A stretch of 64,000 bases of DNA from Allomyces arbusculus (lineage: Eukaryota; Blastocladiomycota; Blastocladiomycetes; Blastocladiales; Blastocladiaceae). Position 1 is the stretch's first letter; each line of letters starts with the position of its first letter. This document shows, in pieces, positions 22,848 through 34,623 of this stretch. The stretch spans positions 1-64,000 of the forward strand of contig JADHYV010000017.1 in assembly GCA_027604705.1 (NCBI GenBank), given 5' to 3'. The position numbers and the translations under genes were made by a program. The notes below the pieces were generated by a model. That model did not search any database. It had not been told where the DNA came from and saw only the letters and a list, made by a program, of their open reading frames with translations.

Positions 22848-25800
22848 TCATCGCAACTCGCCCATGGACCGGATCTACGTTGATGGGAGGAGTGTAAAGA
22901 GTGAGCTGGGAACATCAATGTGCGATGGGATAAGAAACTCGGATCCTGCTGTACCTTGCGCACTTTCTTCGACAACGTCGAGAAAAACCCAAACTTGCGC
23001 CCACCACCACCACTTCCCGACTCGCCAACCTCACTGGATGGCCCGGCGACCGCCGCACTTGCGCCGCCGTGCCGCAACGCCGACCGCAGCGGGGGCCTCG
23101 GCTGCGTGACAGTCGTCATGGCCGGTTCGCTCGGCCGACGCACGCCCTGCGGGAACGTCGTAATACTCTGCGGACCGCTGCCGACCGCAAACGATGCAAC
23201 ACTCGCCGACGATGACGTGACGTCCGGCGTAGTCCCACCCGTCGCCGCGGTCGCCGCCGCCGCGTACGCACCGACTCCCGACGCCGTCTGGCTTCGATTC
23301 CGTGCCAAACTCACCCCGCTCCCATTCCCACCAGGTGGGCCCACGACCGACGCGAGCGCGGGCGCTGCCGACCCGGGCCTCGGCGGCGGCGCGCCGTACA
23401 CGTACGGCGCGTACTCGATGGGCCGTGCCGTTGGTGGAGCTCCACCGGACACGATCGGTGGCGCCGAGCCCGGCGGTGGGGGCGGGAAATTGTACCGCAG
23501 TGGCGGCGGCTGCTGCGATGTGCGAGCACCGCCGTAATGCACGCCCTCGGACGCGGCGGCGGGTGCGAGAACGGGCCCGTCCGACTCGGACTCGTCGTCG
23601 TCGACGTCGTACTCTTCCTCATGGCTGACGACGACTTCGTCGTCGTAATCCTCATCGTTGTCGGATGGGCGCGCACGGCTCCTGGGTCCGGCGAGATCGT
23701 CGTCGGTGTCGTCGAGTGTGGAGTGCGGCGTGGCCGCGACGGTCGCCGAGTACTGTCCGCGAACGGGCGGCGCGGGCGTGCGGCCGTTGAGATTGGGCCG
23801 CGCGCGGTGTCGCACGAGGCTCGGGTAGACGGGGGTGCCCGCACGCGCGGTCGCGGACGACGCGGCAGACGCGCCGGTCGCGCGGCGCTGGTGCGAGTGG
23901 TGGCCAAAGTGCTGCGGCTCCGAATCGACGGGTGGGATCGTGCCTTGTGTGGACGACGGCGCCGACGACGTTTCGAACCCGGTCGAGGTCGACAAACCCG
24001 CAGCGGTCCCCGGCGTCGGCGGGGTCGGGAGCGTGCCCGTGGCCGACGTTGACGCGGGCGTCGCCCCACCGGCACCGGCACTCGTGGACGTGACCGACGT
24101 CGGCAGGCGGTCCATGGACGACGAGTGCGCAGCGACCGCGGTCGTCGTGGAGGCCAAGTTCTGCAGAGCCTGCGCCTGCAGATTCAGCGTCTGCGACTGC
24201 TGCGTTGTGATCGTCTCGTGGTTGAGCTTGAGCCAAGTGACCTGGTGCTCAAACAACCGGATCGTGCCGTCCTTCTGGTCGACTTCGCGCAATAGGTGAA
24301 TGTTCTGCTCGCGCAGACGCCGCACTTCAGCCTCGACGGCCATGCACCGTGCCTGCACCTCGTCGAGAATCGGAAGCAACGCCGCGGTCGTTGCCGTCGT
24401 CGTGGTCGACGCCGACGTATTGACGCGCGATCGTCCCACACCGCCTCCTGGGCTCGTCGCGGGCAATGCTCCGGTGCCACCACTTGCATCAAACCCGCGC
24501 AGGAGCGCACCAACGTCCGGCTCGACCATCGACGTTGGCCGCGACCCCGCACCTACACTCCCCGGTGCCGGCGGCAACAACGCGAGCACCAGTTTCAGCT
24601 GATGCGCGACCTGCGCGAGTTCCTCGTGTCTCGTCGATTCGAGATGCTTGATGAGCTGCTCATTCGCGGCAATCTGGGCCTTCAACTCATCCACGGCCTC
24701 GTGCGCGGCCATTCGCGCAGCGGCCGCCGCCGCCTGCGAGACCTCGGCCGCGGCGGCTGCGCGCTTATCCACGAGAAACTGTTGTTTCCTGATCTCCTCG
24801 GTCATGCGATCGCTCACGAGCCGCGACAGTTCCGACCCCTGCGCCTGCAGCTGCACCGACAGATCGTCCATTTTCGCGAGGTACGACGCGCGGCCCATGC
24901 CCGCGGTGCCCGCACCACGCCCACCGGTTCCACCACCCACGGTTCGAGGCACGGGCGAATCCACATCGCTCTCTGCCGCCGCTGCGGCCGCGGCGGCAGC
25001 CCACTGCACGGGCCCGAGCCGCACGCGGTCGTAGTGATCTTTCAGCGTCTGCACCGTAATCTGCGCCTCGCGCGCGTCGCGGTCAATCTCGAGCAAGTTC
25101 TCCTCGACGATCGCGAGCTCGAGCTGCGCGGCATCGGCGTCGCCCGTGACGGAGCTGCGGCGATGCGCAGCGACCTGCGCGCCCGAGTCGAGAAACTGGA
25201 TGGTCCGGCACACGAGCTCGTACCACCGGTCCATCCAGAACGCTTCGAACCCGCGAATCCGGTTCGCGTATTCGACGACCTTGCAGTACTCGTGGTACAT
25301 GTGCTGCACGCGGTCTTCCGCCGAGAGGGCCGCCGCGGTCGCGGCCGCGGTCGCCGCGGCGGCCGAGTGGCCGTTGGCGGTGGCGGGCGCGGATGCGGAT
25401 GGCAGTGGCGGTGGCGGCGGCGCGTGGACCGGTGGTGCTCCCGATGCGGGGGCGGCACCGGCTCCGCCCGGGTCGAGGGACATGGACTGCGCAAGCGTGC
25501 GCAGGGGGGTCAAACTCGACGACGGCGGCGGGTTGTCATAGTCGAGTGGGGGCTCGTGCGCGCGATTCTAGGGACAACCCGGTTTTGCCCACATCAGTCG
25601 AGCGAAAGCCCAGTCATCCTGGACCAGGTGCGGCACGTACCGACGTATTGGGCGCTGCCGCGGCCTCCTCGTCAAGCTTGAGCGTTTCCTGCAAGATCGT
25701 GCGCACTTCGTCGTACCGCATCCCGTAGTCGAGTGCAGTCCACCCGTTATCGTCGCGGTGCGTGACCGACGCGCCGTAGTCTAGCAAGGTCTTGACGGTT

Positions 25801-26840
25801 TCAACGTGGTTGTCGCGGGCTAGAGGGCATGGCATTCGGTTCAGTGTCCGAGTCGCTGGAATCGTGCAGCGGGCAGGGGGGGGGGGGGGGCACGTACCCG
25901 CGTACATCAACGCCGTGCCATTGTGCGAGTCGACGGCATCGACGTCGGCGCCCGCCTCGAGCATGCGCGTCACGTACTTGTCCTTGCCGAGGTAACCTTT
26001 AGCGAGAGAGGCAAGGCACCTTGTTTGGTCAGCATCCACCACGGAATCCTCCCTTGTACTGCCGAATCGAATCGAAGAGACGACCGTACTGGCGAGAATC
26101 AGCGGCGAGATATGATGAATACACGGGTGCCCCTGGCCAAACACCGCGGGGGGTACATTCGCGACCAGCACGTCCAAGATGGCCGCGTGGTGCGGATGCA
26201 CATGGCTCACCCACGGCAGGTTCTCGGGCGTGATATCGAGCGCGTCCACGCCGAAAATACACGCGAGCAACGGCGTGCGCCCGAGCGAATCGGCCGCGTC
26301 GACATCGGCCACGGTCCCGTCCGCGCGGAACCGGTCGACGATGCGCTTGACGGCGCGCACGCACCCAGCAAGTACCGCCAGGTGCAGCGGCGTCGTCTCG
26401 TAGGTCAGCGCGCGCACTTGCGGGACGGGCGTGCCGAACGGGGACGGGGTCAGGGTCACGGCCCACGACAGGTGCGCACGTAAGCGACGGCCCGCGGGGC
26501 CGCGCGGGTCCCGGTCGGCCTGGTCGACGAGCGTCGCAAGGTCGGCGTCGAGCCGCGCAAGGGCGACGGGGTCGGACGGGACGGGCGCTGGGGGGACGGC
26601 AGCAGCCGAGGCGGATGGGGATGCGAGCGACGTTGGTGGTGGGGCCGCGGCCGCAGCGGCGGCGGGTGCGTGCGCGGGCGAGGAGGAGGCGAGGTCGTGT
26701 GCCGACCTTGCGCGCTGGTGCAGGTGTGCAGCGTGCTGCTGGTGCATCTGGGAGGCCTGGCTCTGCGTCGCTGGTACTGCTGCTGGGTGCGGCAAACTGG
26801 AGCCATGGCCCGGCGCGGAATTGGCGGCACGGAGCGGCAT
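22848..26840 (-). CDS. Ankyrin-repeat/coiled-coil protein (one gene, five exons)
   Basis: Exons, minus: 26840-26090, 25996-25898, 25819-25641, 25567-22955, 22874-22848; 1,222 residues. The N-terminal third holds ankyrin repeats: TPLHLAVLAGCVRAVKRIV, then LILASYLGKDKYVTRMLEAG, then TALMYAARDNHVETVKTLL, then WTALDYG. The middle is helical with long coiled coils (about 480-780), followed by a Ser/Thr/Pro-rich tail and a basic end (KFGFFSTLSKKVRK, then IRSMGELR after the last intron). Without the 73-nt intron at 25640-25568 (GTACGT donor, GACTGATG branch, CCCTAG acceptor, phase 0) the region looks like two genes. The frame 5' of the apparent second gene has no good ATG and reads protein-like back to that acceptor. 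Probably a cytoskeletal or membrane adaptor; function unknown. Confidence 0.75.
25876..25890. repeat. 15-nt G homopolymer in intron 2 of the ankyrin gene
   Basis: A pure G run on the plus strand, C on the transcript strand. It begins seven bases after the GTACGTG donor at 25897. Confidence 0.9.
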
Positions 26841-27303
26841 CGCGGCGCTGAGCGGGGCCGATGCAGCTGGCGCCGATGCAGCAAGAGGATGCGGGCGCGG
26901 GCGGCGAGCGCGGCGCCGTGTCGACGGGAGAGCAATCAAGCGTGCAAGGGTCGGTGTTCGAGAGATGGAGGGGAGAAAACGGTGCGAGGGCGGTGGGGTG
27001 GTGCAAGCACGAACCAGCCGAGGACCCAGGCGAGTCGTGCGGTGGGCCGTCCACGTGGTGCCGATGCTGGTGGCACGCAGGCGCGTCGCCGCGATCGCCG
27101 CGCTGATCCGGGCGGCTGACCACCGCCCGCCCGCATCCCTGTGGTTTCCAACGCCAAGTCAGATCGACGACCACGATTTCCCCAGCGAGTGCGCAGGATC
27201 GGGACCGCCGATGATGTTTTTGTATTTCTGGATGGCGAATTGCTTGCCTTGCCGTTGCGCCAGCTCGCTCCGCGGTCCTCCCCGTCTCGACTGAAACCAC
27301 GTC
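26841..27303. other. Intergenic upstream of the ankyrin gene
   Basis: 463 bp between the ankyrin/coiled-coil start and the SSK1 stop. The ankyrin frame continues upstream to 26939 but without an ATG. No other gene was recognised. Confidence 0.5.
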
Positions 27304-30185
27304 TCAATTGGGTGCCGCGCACGCACCGGCCTCGCGCGTGCCCTCCATCATCATTCGCCCCTCACTCCTTGCGCGCCCCTCTTGCTCGCCCTGCTGGTCC
27401 ACCCTCACCGCATTCCCAGTACCCCCGACCGGACCACCGGCGGCGCCGTACCCAATTATCGCCTGCATGCACGCCCATTCGACCATCCGGCGCTCGAGCC
27501 ACTTCAAATTCACCGGTTTCTCCAGGTAATCGTCACACCCGGCCGCCAGCGCTGCGCGGCGATTTGCTGCCGCCGCGCCCGCCGACAGAGCGACAATCAC
27601 GGCGCGCGGCGGCCGTGCGGTTCCCGCAGCCGCACTCTCGACCGCGCGCATTTGTCGCGTCGCTTCGAGCCCGTCCATGCCGCCGGCCAGCTGCAAGTCC
27701 ATGAGGACCAACGGCGGTGCCCAGGCCGCGAACTGCGCAACGGCCTCGGCGCCCGTCGAGGCCGTGTAGTGCGCGACCCCACGCTGCCGTAAAAAAGTCG
27801 CCAGAATCCGCTGGTTGATGGCGTTGTCCTCGACAATCAAAACGCGCACGCGCGGGAGGACGCGCGCGGCCAGCGGGATGGCTGCGGTCGTCGCCGCGCG
27901 CCGTGGCGTCGCCGCCGCAGGTGCTGTTGGCTGCTTGTCGGGTGTGGGAAACGTGGGCGCCGCGCGCGTCGGCGCCGACCCACCCGACATTGGTAACGGC
28001 GGGAGCGGGACGGTGCGCCGCCGCATTGCGTGCGCTGGGGCCTTGGTGGTCGTCGCGGTGGTTGTCGGCACGCGGTCCAGGGTGCTCCCGCCGAGCGACG
28101 ACGTGGAGACGACTGAGTCCATGATGCTGCGGCGGTGGGAAAAGCCCGCTTCGCGACCGTGCGGCGTGCGCCGGGTCGCCGCGCCGCGGGCACTGCTGCC
28201 GGCGGCCTCAGTCCGTGGCGAGAGCCGCGCAGTGGCGCGGCCCAGCATGCTGGGCGACGTGATCGGGGTCGGCGTCTCGGCGGCACGATCGGTACTCTTG
28301 GTCCCACGAAGATCGAGGTCGGGGCGCGGCGGCGCAGTTGCGCACGGGGTCACAGCAGCATCTCCATCGCGTCTTGGCGGAGCGTCGGTCTTCCTTCGGT
28401 TGTCCTCGGCGTGCACCACTTCACACTCTGGCGGCGTCGCCAACCCGCCCATCCATGCGCGCCTGCCGGCCCCACACGCGCTGTCCCCTACCTCGGCGTG
28501 TAGTTGCGCGTAGAGGTCGTGCAGGTACGCGAGGAGCGCCGGGATGCATACGGGCGCCGCGGCCACTTGCACAATCATGGTTGACGCGACATCCAAGTCG
28601 AGCACGGCGCGGGCGACGGCCGTCATCGACGCATCGTCGGGCATTTGCACAAGCACGCCGATCCGGCGGCGCGGCGGCGCGACACCGGTAAGAATGCTAT
28701 GGAGCCGGTGCAGCGCTTTGACAACGGCCGGGCACGACAGGCCGTACGCGACGATCAGCGGCGGCAGCGCGTCGGCGGGATGTGCGAGGAGTGTGTCGTC
28801 GTTGTCGTCGCCGCCGCTGAGGACCTGGAACGGGATTGCACCCCACGCCGGAGACCACCATGGCAAGACGACGGGACCGTGCGGGGTCTCGTCGACGCGG
28901 TCGGCTGTCGGGTCGATCTTGGCGAGGACCGCGGCGGGCGCGACGAGGCCAATGACGAGCGGCGCGGCAGCGTTGGGGGCTGCCGCTGCGGTGTGCGGGC
29001 GCTTAATGGGCGTGCCGAGCAGCAAGTGCAGGCAGAAATGCTGGTAGGCCGATGACGGCTGTGAGTGCAAGTGCGCGTCTGCGGGGCCTTTGATGGTGGC
29101 GCTGGTGGTGGTGATCGTGGGCGAACGAGGGTCGCCCCGCGTGGTCGAGCCGGTGGTGGGCGGTGCGGGTTGTCGTGCCACGGCGCCGGGCGAAACCGGG
29201 TCCCGATCGGCGGCCTTCGCAACCCTGGTGATCGCCGGCAAGATCACGACCGCTTGCACACCGGCCGGCGCCTTTGCGCGCTTGCCACCATTGACACTCG
29301 GCACGACATAGACGGAGCACGTCCCGGCCAGTGCGCCGCGCATCGTCTCGGCCACGGCCGCGTGCCAGTGCAGCCCACCAGCGACGAGCGGCAGCGCGCA
29401 GACGAGGTCGACAACGAGTTTTGGGGCTTCGAGGTCGCACTCGAGCCGCGCGCCGACGCGCCCGCCGCTACCGACCGCGTCGACGGCCGTGCCGAGGGCT
29501 ACGAGCACGGCGCGCGAGACGTGCTGCGCGTGCGCACATACGTTGAAGAAGGGATCGCTACAGGCAAACTCGACGCGCACGCGCCTCGGTTCGGCGGCGC
29601 GCGCAATCTATATATAGAGCAGTGTGCCAGTCGCACCATCATGAGCCGTCCGCGGGCAGGAGGGACACTTTGCGCGATCCAAACGAAAGCGGAAGGAGCG
29701 CGTGAACGACGTACCGTGCCGAGCAAGCTGCATACGAGTGCCGGCAGATCAACTTTGGCGGGACCCGGACCGTGGCCGCTCGAGTGACCGGTGCTATCGC
29801 CGCCGCCGCCTTGGCCGCCGATGCGCGCCGCGGCCGTGATGGCCGTCGAGAGCGCCCACGCGAACCGGCTCGTGTCGGGGACCGTAGCGTCAACGGGTAG
29901 CAGCGCAGACCGCAGCGCGGCGGTGGCGAGCCTTACGCCCTCGAGAATTAGGTGCAGGTGCATGGAAACGGGGTTGGGGAGGGCCGCCGTGGGCCGATGC
30001 ACGGTGACTGTGGCCGCGTCACGACGAGTAGGGCGCGCTTCATGGCGACTGGCGACGACATGGCGGTCGGCGAGCAGCCAGGCCAAGCCGTGCGCCGCGG
30101 CCGAGTCGGAGTGAAGCAGCGCCAAGAGCGCGTGCGTGTGCGTCAGCGCGAGCGCGACGGCCACGTCGGACCGCACGTCGGTCAT
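27304..30185 (-). CDS. SSK1: Ssk1-type response regulator of the HOG osmostress phosphorelay
   Basis: Receives phosphate from an Ypd1-like transmitter; the unphosphorylated form activates the Ssk2/22 MAPKKK. Exons, minus: 30185-29715 and 29607-27304; 924 residues. The intron (107 nt, GTACGT donor, TATATAG acceptor) is phase 0. The receiver domain spans about 743-865: VLIVEDNAINQRILATFLRQ, phospho-acceptor Asp794 in LVLMDLQL, switch residues VALSAG and the conserved Lys in YLEKPVNLKWLERRMVEW. The signature EDNxINQ and the LKWLERRxxEW end are typical of Ssk1/Mcs4 rather than of Skn7 or hybrid kinases. The long N-terminal half has hydrophobic alpha/beta segments conserved in Ssk1 proteins and a Ser/Thr/Pro-rich linker. 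No DNA-binding domain is present. Confidence 0.9.
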
Positions 30186-31324
30186 GATGCGTAACGTGAG
30201 CAGCGGGGCGCGTCAGGGCGCGGTTCGACCGGGAGGTGTGGGCGCGGCGGATCAGGATCGGTGCGGCCGGATCGGGCGCACTCGAGGTCGTGGGAGGCAT
30301 GCGAGCCGTGGGGGATGGAGCGAGGCGTCGCCTTGGATCGACGAGAAGAATGCCGAGTCCTGGCACGGAGGAGAGGTTGTGTTGCAGGGCCCAGAGCTTG
30401 CGATCGCGTCGTCAGGACGCGACGCGTCGCGGCTCGCCGCTCGCAGCGCGGGCGGCCGTTCCTGCCGGCAACGGGCGACGGTTGGCGACGGCGACGGTGA
30501 CGGCGACGCCATGACCGCCGGCCGACCGACCCTCCCCCTCCCCCCCCCAGCATGCACGCGCGGCCGTGGAACGTGTGCGCGATTGTGAAGGCGCGCGCGC
30601 GCGCGCTGGTCAGGCGTGAGCCACATGGCCGCAGCCGCCGCCGCGCCGTGCGGCGGGCCGTTCCGCAATCGTGCGAACAGCGCAAGCCGAGGGCGCACCC
30701 CACTTCGCACCGGAAGCAAGGGTTCTCTTTGAAGAGACGATCCTGACAGAGAGGGAAAGAGGTCCTAGCGCGCGCGTTGTCCTTGCTCGCCTTCCAGAGT
30801 GGCCGCGGCCCGACGCGCCACAGCCGCTGGCAAGGCGAGAGGATGCACAACGTCACCGCCGCAAACGCGTCGAGAGGGGGGCCGGGGCTGTTTGCACGCG
30901 ATGGCGACCGCGCGGCCCCGGTCGGGGGACGGCACGCACACGACGAGCGCATGTCTCAGCGCGCGCAATAGGGCACGGAACGCGTTCGGAGAAACGGTGC
31001 GAGACGCGTTTCGGGTTTACTCGGAGTCCAAGACGAGCCAGCGCCATCGATTTCGACAATAAAATGGTCAAATATTTGGAGCGGATATGGCACATACGAG
31101 GTGCAAGAGCAAACAAAACGGATGGTGCGAGAATGGTGGTGGTGGCAGATGGTTGACGAAATGGATCAGCAAAGCGAGGACAGCTAGGCACCTCGAGATG
31201 GCCGGGCATGCAATGAAACAAGAGCACCGCGTCGACACGACAGCTTGATGGTCTGCGGCAAAACTAATGCACGCCGCACAATAAAGATCGCTCAAAAATC
31301 GATCTTGGAGTTCGTTCGGTCACA
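30186..31324. other. Intergenic between SSK1 and the MscS gene
   Basis: 1,139 bp, the longest gene-free stretch on the left half. It contains an alternating GC run near 30591-30610 and a short C run near 30538. Open frames on both strands are fragmented, arginine-rich and not family-like. It presumably holds the SSK1 promoter and the 3' UTR of the channel gene. Confidence 0.5.
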
Positions 31325-34158
31325 TCACGACGACGACTCGTGCGGGGCCAGCGACGCCATCACCGCCGCCGCCGTCGCGGTCTGAGGGGGCGAGCCCGGC
31401 GGCTGCACCGACACCTTGGCCGTTGGCGCCGACACGACGACCGTCGCGCCCGTCGCCAGCACCTGCTCCCCGACAGCCAGGTCCGGCACGGGCTCCGCCT
31501 CGGGGCCGGGCCCCTTGATCCCGAGCTTGATGACGGCCTCGCGCAGGGCCTCAATAAACCGCTGCCGGCGCGCGGCACGTGCGGCCTGGTCCTGCCAGTT
31601 GCCCTTGTGCGGAACCGGCACAGCAAGCTCGAGCGCGTGGTCGGCGAGCTCGATCCCCTTGACGGCAATTGCAAACTTGACGGGCGGCAGGAAATCGCGC
31701 TTGTACTGCGCCATCCACATGCGCAGTTCATCCTCGAGGTCGGCAATCAGGGCCGCGGGGGTCGTGAGCGCGACTTGCAGCGTCACCGACTCGGCCATGG
31801 CGCCGGACATGCGCACGTTATCGATCGGTTTCGCAAAGAGCGTCTTGTTCGGGTAGTGCACGATGCGGCCGTCGGACCGCTGCATGACGGTCGTCTGGAT
31901 CGAAACCGACTTGACCAGGTACGACTCTTGGTCTATCACGACCCAGTCGCCGACCGTGTAGGCCTGGTAGAGCAAAATAAACACGAGCCCTTCAAACACG
32001 TCCTTGAGCGAGCTACCAAAAATAAACGAAAACGGCAGCAGCAGCGACACGGCCGACGTGAAGTCGAGTTTCAGGTTGAAGAGCGTGCCGACCACAAAAA
32101 CGATGAGCAGCAGCGCCATGATCGAAAACAGATTGTCGAGCGACCCGACCGCCGCGGCCGCGTCCTGCATCGAGTCCTCGAGATTCTGCTTCTCCTTCAT
32201 GAGCTCCGTCAAGATGGCCTTCATCTCAGTCTTGGACACGTCGCCGTTCCCGTCGCGGTCCCAAAGCCGGAAGGCGCGCCGCGCGTCGGCCTCCGAGTCG
32301 AAGAACGGGACAAAGTCGGCGAGCACCAACTCGGTCGCGCGCGGGGCCGCGAGAGCCGTGAACAAGTTCTTGGCGAGCAAATTGGCCTCGGACGGCGTGA
32401 GCGGGATCGCCGTCGCCGAGTGCAACGCCGTCGGGTCGAGCAACGTATTACCGATATTCGCGGCCACGGCACGAGCTTTCCGCGCAAACAGTTTGCGTGC
32501 GCGCGCAAGCCCCTTTTCCTTGAGCGTCTGTGCGCGGTGCATGCGGCGCGCGTCGTTGGGCGCGTGCACGCGCTGGTGCAGTGCCGCCGACAGCTTGCGC
32601 ACGACCGCGTCGGCAAACCGCATGCGCTTGATGCGCGTCGCAAATGCCGACTGCTGGAACCGCACGACCATGATCGCGACCACCAGCCGCTTGGCCGTCC
32701 AGACGGCCGACGTGGCGAGAATGCCGAGCAGCGCGCGTGACACGTAGTCCCACCAGATCCACGTCTTCTTGTCGTCGGGCGTGACGCCAATGTAGTCGAG
32801 GTACTCGTTCTTCCACTGCCATGAGACGACCTCGCTCGAAATCAGCAGGTTCCAGAGCACGTTCGACAGGAACGCCCACGCCGCGATGGTCAGGTTGCGG
32901 TGCAGAGCACGCACGTAGCCAATGTACCGCGCAAGCTTATCCTTGTAGTAGGAGCCGAGCGCGAGCAAAAGCGAGCTCTGCAGGAGCGTCGGGATGATGC
33001 CGAGCACGTAGAGTGTCGCCCAGTGCAGCGAGTACGAAATCATCAGGTAGCATGCCCACAGCAACAGCGGCATCCCGCCGATGTTGATGTTCGACGTCCA
33101 TTCGTGCACGGGGCGCGGGTCCGACAAGTACTTGGTCTTGGAGAAAATGAGATCCGGGAGCCCGAGCGCGGCAAAGATAATCGTGTCGCCAATCAGGGCG
33201 CTGATCTGTCACGGACCAAAAATTGCGGGCCAAAACCAGCGAATCAGTCAAACGCAACGCGACTGGGAATGCACGGTCTGCGGTGAAGACGTACCAAACA
33301 CTGCAGCGCAAACGGCAACCACGAGTAGAACGCGCCCAGGGCACCACAGCACTGCCGGCGCTTGCGCTTCGTGTCGGCGAGCGTGTCGGTGTCGTCGTCC
33401 TGCTCGACTTTGCCGCCATCAAGCTCCCAATCAAACTCGTCGGCGGGAAGCTCGGCCTCGACTACGGCATCGACGCGTTGCTGCGTGTTCAGATGATGAC
33501 CACCACCGTCCTCGTCGTCGGACGACGCGTCGTGCGCGGGCGCCAACTGCGACCGCCGATGCGACTGCACACTGAGCCGCGTCCGGCGCCGCCGCAATTC
33601 CACTTCGTCGACCAATTCGCGCGACGCGGCTGCAGATGCTGCGGGCGAGCGCCGAATTGGTGAACCGGCCGCTGCCGCATCCTGCGCGTCAAACAGCCGG
33701 TACGCCGTGTGCGGCGGGACCGCCGTGCTGGCGCCTGCAGTGCCCTTACCGCCAAAACTCGGCACCGGCGGCGGCATCGCGATCGTGTTCAGCGTCGTTT
33801 CCGAGGCCGTCGGGTGCAGAGACGGGTCTATCGCGCCCGGGTGTGCCGACAGGTACTGCGGCGGCGGGACCGGGTCCCACGGCGTCGCCGTGGCCGTGGC
33901 CGATGGGAGCGTCGGTGGTGCCGAAATGGGGGGAGCAGAAATGGCGCCTGGACGCGCGAGCGTCGCGCGCAGCTGGCGGAAATCAGCGGTCGGGTCGGGC
34001 TCGTCGTGGTCGTCGTAGCCGGGGAAGAGCGCCAGCGGGTGCGATTCGACGGGGCCCGAGGGCAGGACGGCGGCCGGGGTCGGGGTGGATGATTGGCCGG
34101 AGCGCGGGTCGGCGGTAGCGCCGCGCGGGCCGTAGTTGGCGGGGGGAGGCGACGGCAT
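31325..34158 (-). CDS. EF-hand MscS-family mechanosensitive ion channel
   Basis: Eukaryotic small-conductance mechanosensitive channel of the fungal Msy1/Msy2 type, which in fission yeast acts in ER membranes during hypo-osmotic shock. Exons, minus: 34158-33295 and 33205-31325; 914 residues. The N-terminus (to about 270) is disordered and basic. Splicing an 89-nt intron joins FALQCL to ISALIGDTIIFAALGLPDLI, reconstituting the first membrane segment. Further membrane segments follow, then a canonical EF-hand loop (DRDGNGDVSKTE) directly before the pore helix region, then the MscS beta domain (VGDWVVIDQESYLVKSVSIQ) and the cytoplasmic C-terminal domain. The EF-hand placed just before the pore is characteristic of fungal members and predicts calcium control. 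Confidence 0.93.
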
Positions 34159-34623
34159 TATCGTGATCAGGCCGGGAGGAGGATCAGCATAAGCGGCTGG
34201 ACGTAGAACAAGTAACGTGGAACTTGAGTAACGTTGTTGTGAAGAGAGAGAGAGAACACTTTTAGCACGATTTTCTTGGCCGTCGGGGTCGTGCGAGAGG
34301 TGCGTGTGGACTGGCATGCCGTACTTGTTGGCCAAGCTCCCCACCGTGCTCCGCCAGGTTAGTTATGTTGGGCGACGATGGCACTTTGCGGTCAGGCAAG
34401 TCTTCTTGCCGAAGCCGTCGTGTGCGACGCGAGGAGTGGTGAGACCGGAGGCGGGCGATGCAACACACCAGCCGCGACGCACGCTTGCGCCAACTTTCGC
34501 GGAAGCAACACTCAAGAAACGGGCAACCGACGAACAAATAACAACCGGCCAGGACCAAACTGGCTGGCGCACCGGAAGCTACAGTGGATACACAACATTC
34601 AACAACAAATATACATGCAAAAA
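34159..34623. other. Intergenic between the MscS and TRM61-like genes
   Basis: 465 bp upstream of the channel start and downstream of the methyltransferase stop. A GA-rich run occurs near 34239-34256. No gene was recognised. Confidence 0.5.

Noticed and set aside
24296-25681. 461-codon plus-strand frame opposite the ankyrin/coiled-coil gene
   Set aside because: Arg/His-rich antisense shadow; the minus strand carries the coherent coiled-coil protein.
31340-32740. 466-codon plus-strand frame opposite the MscS channel
   Set aside because: Arg/Val/His-rich antisense of a well-conserved channel gene.
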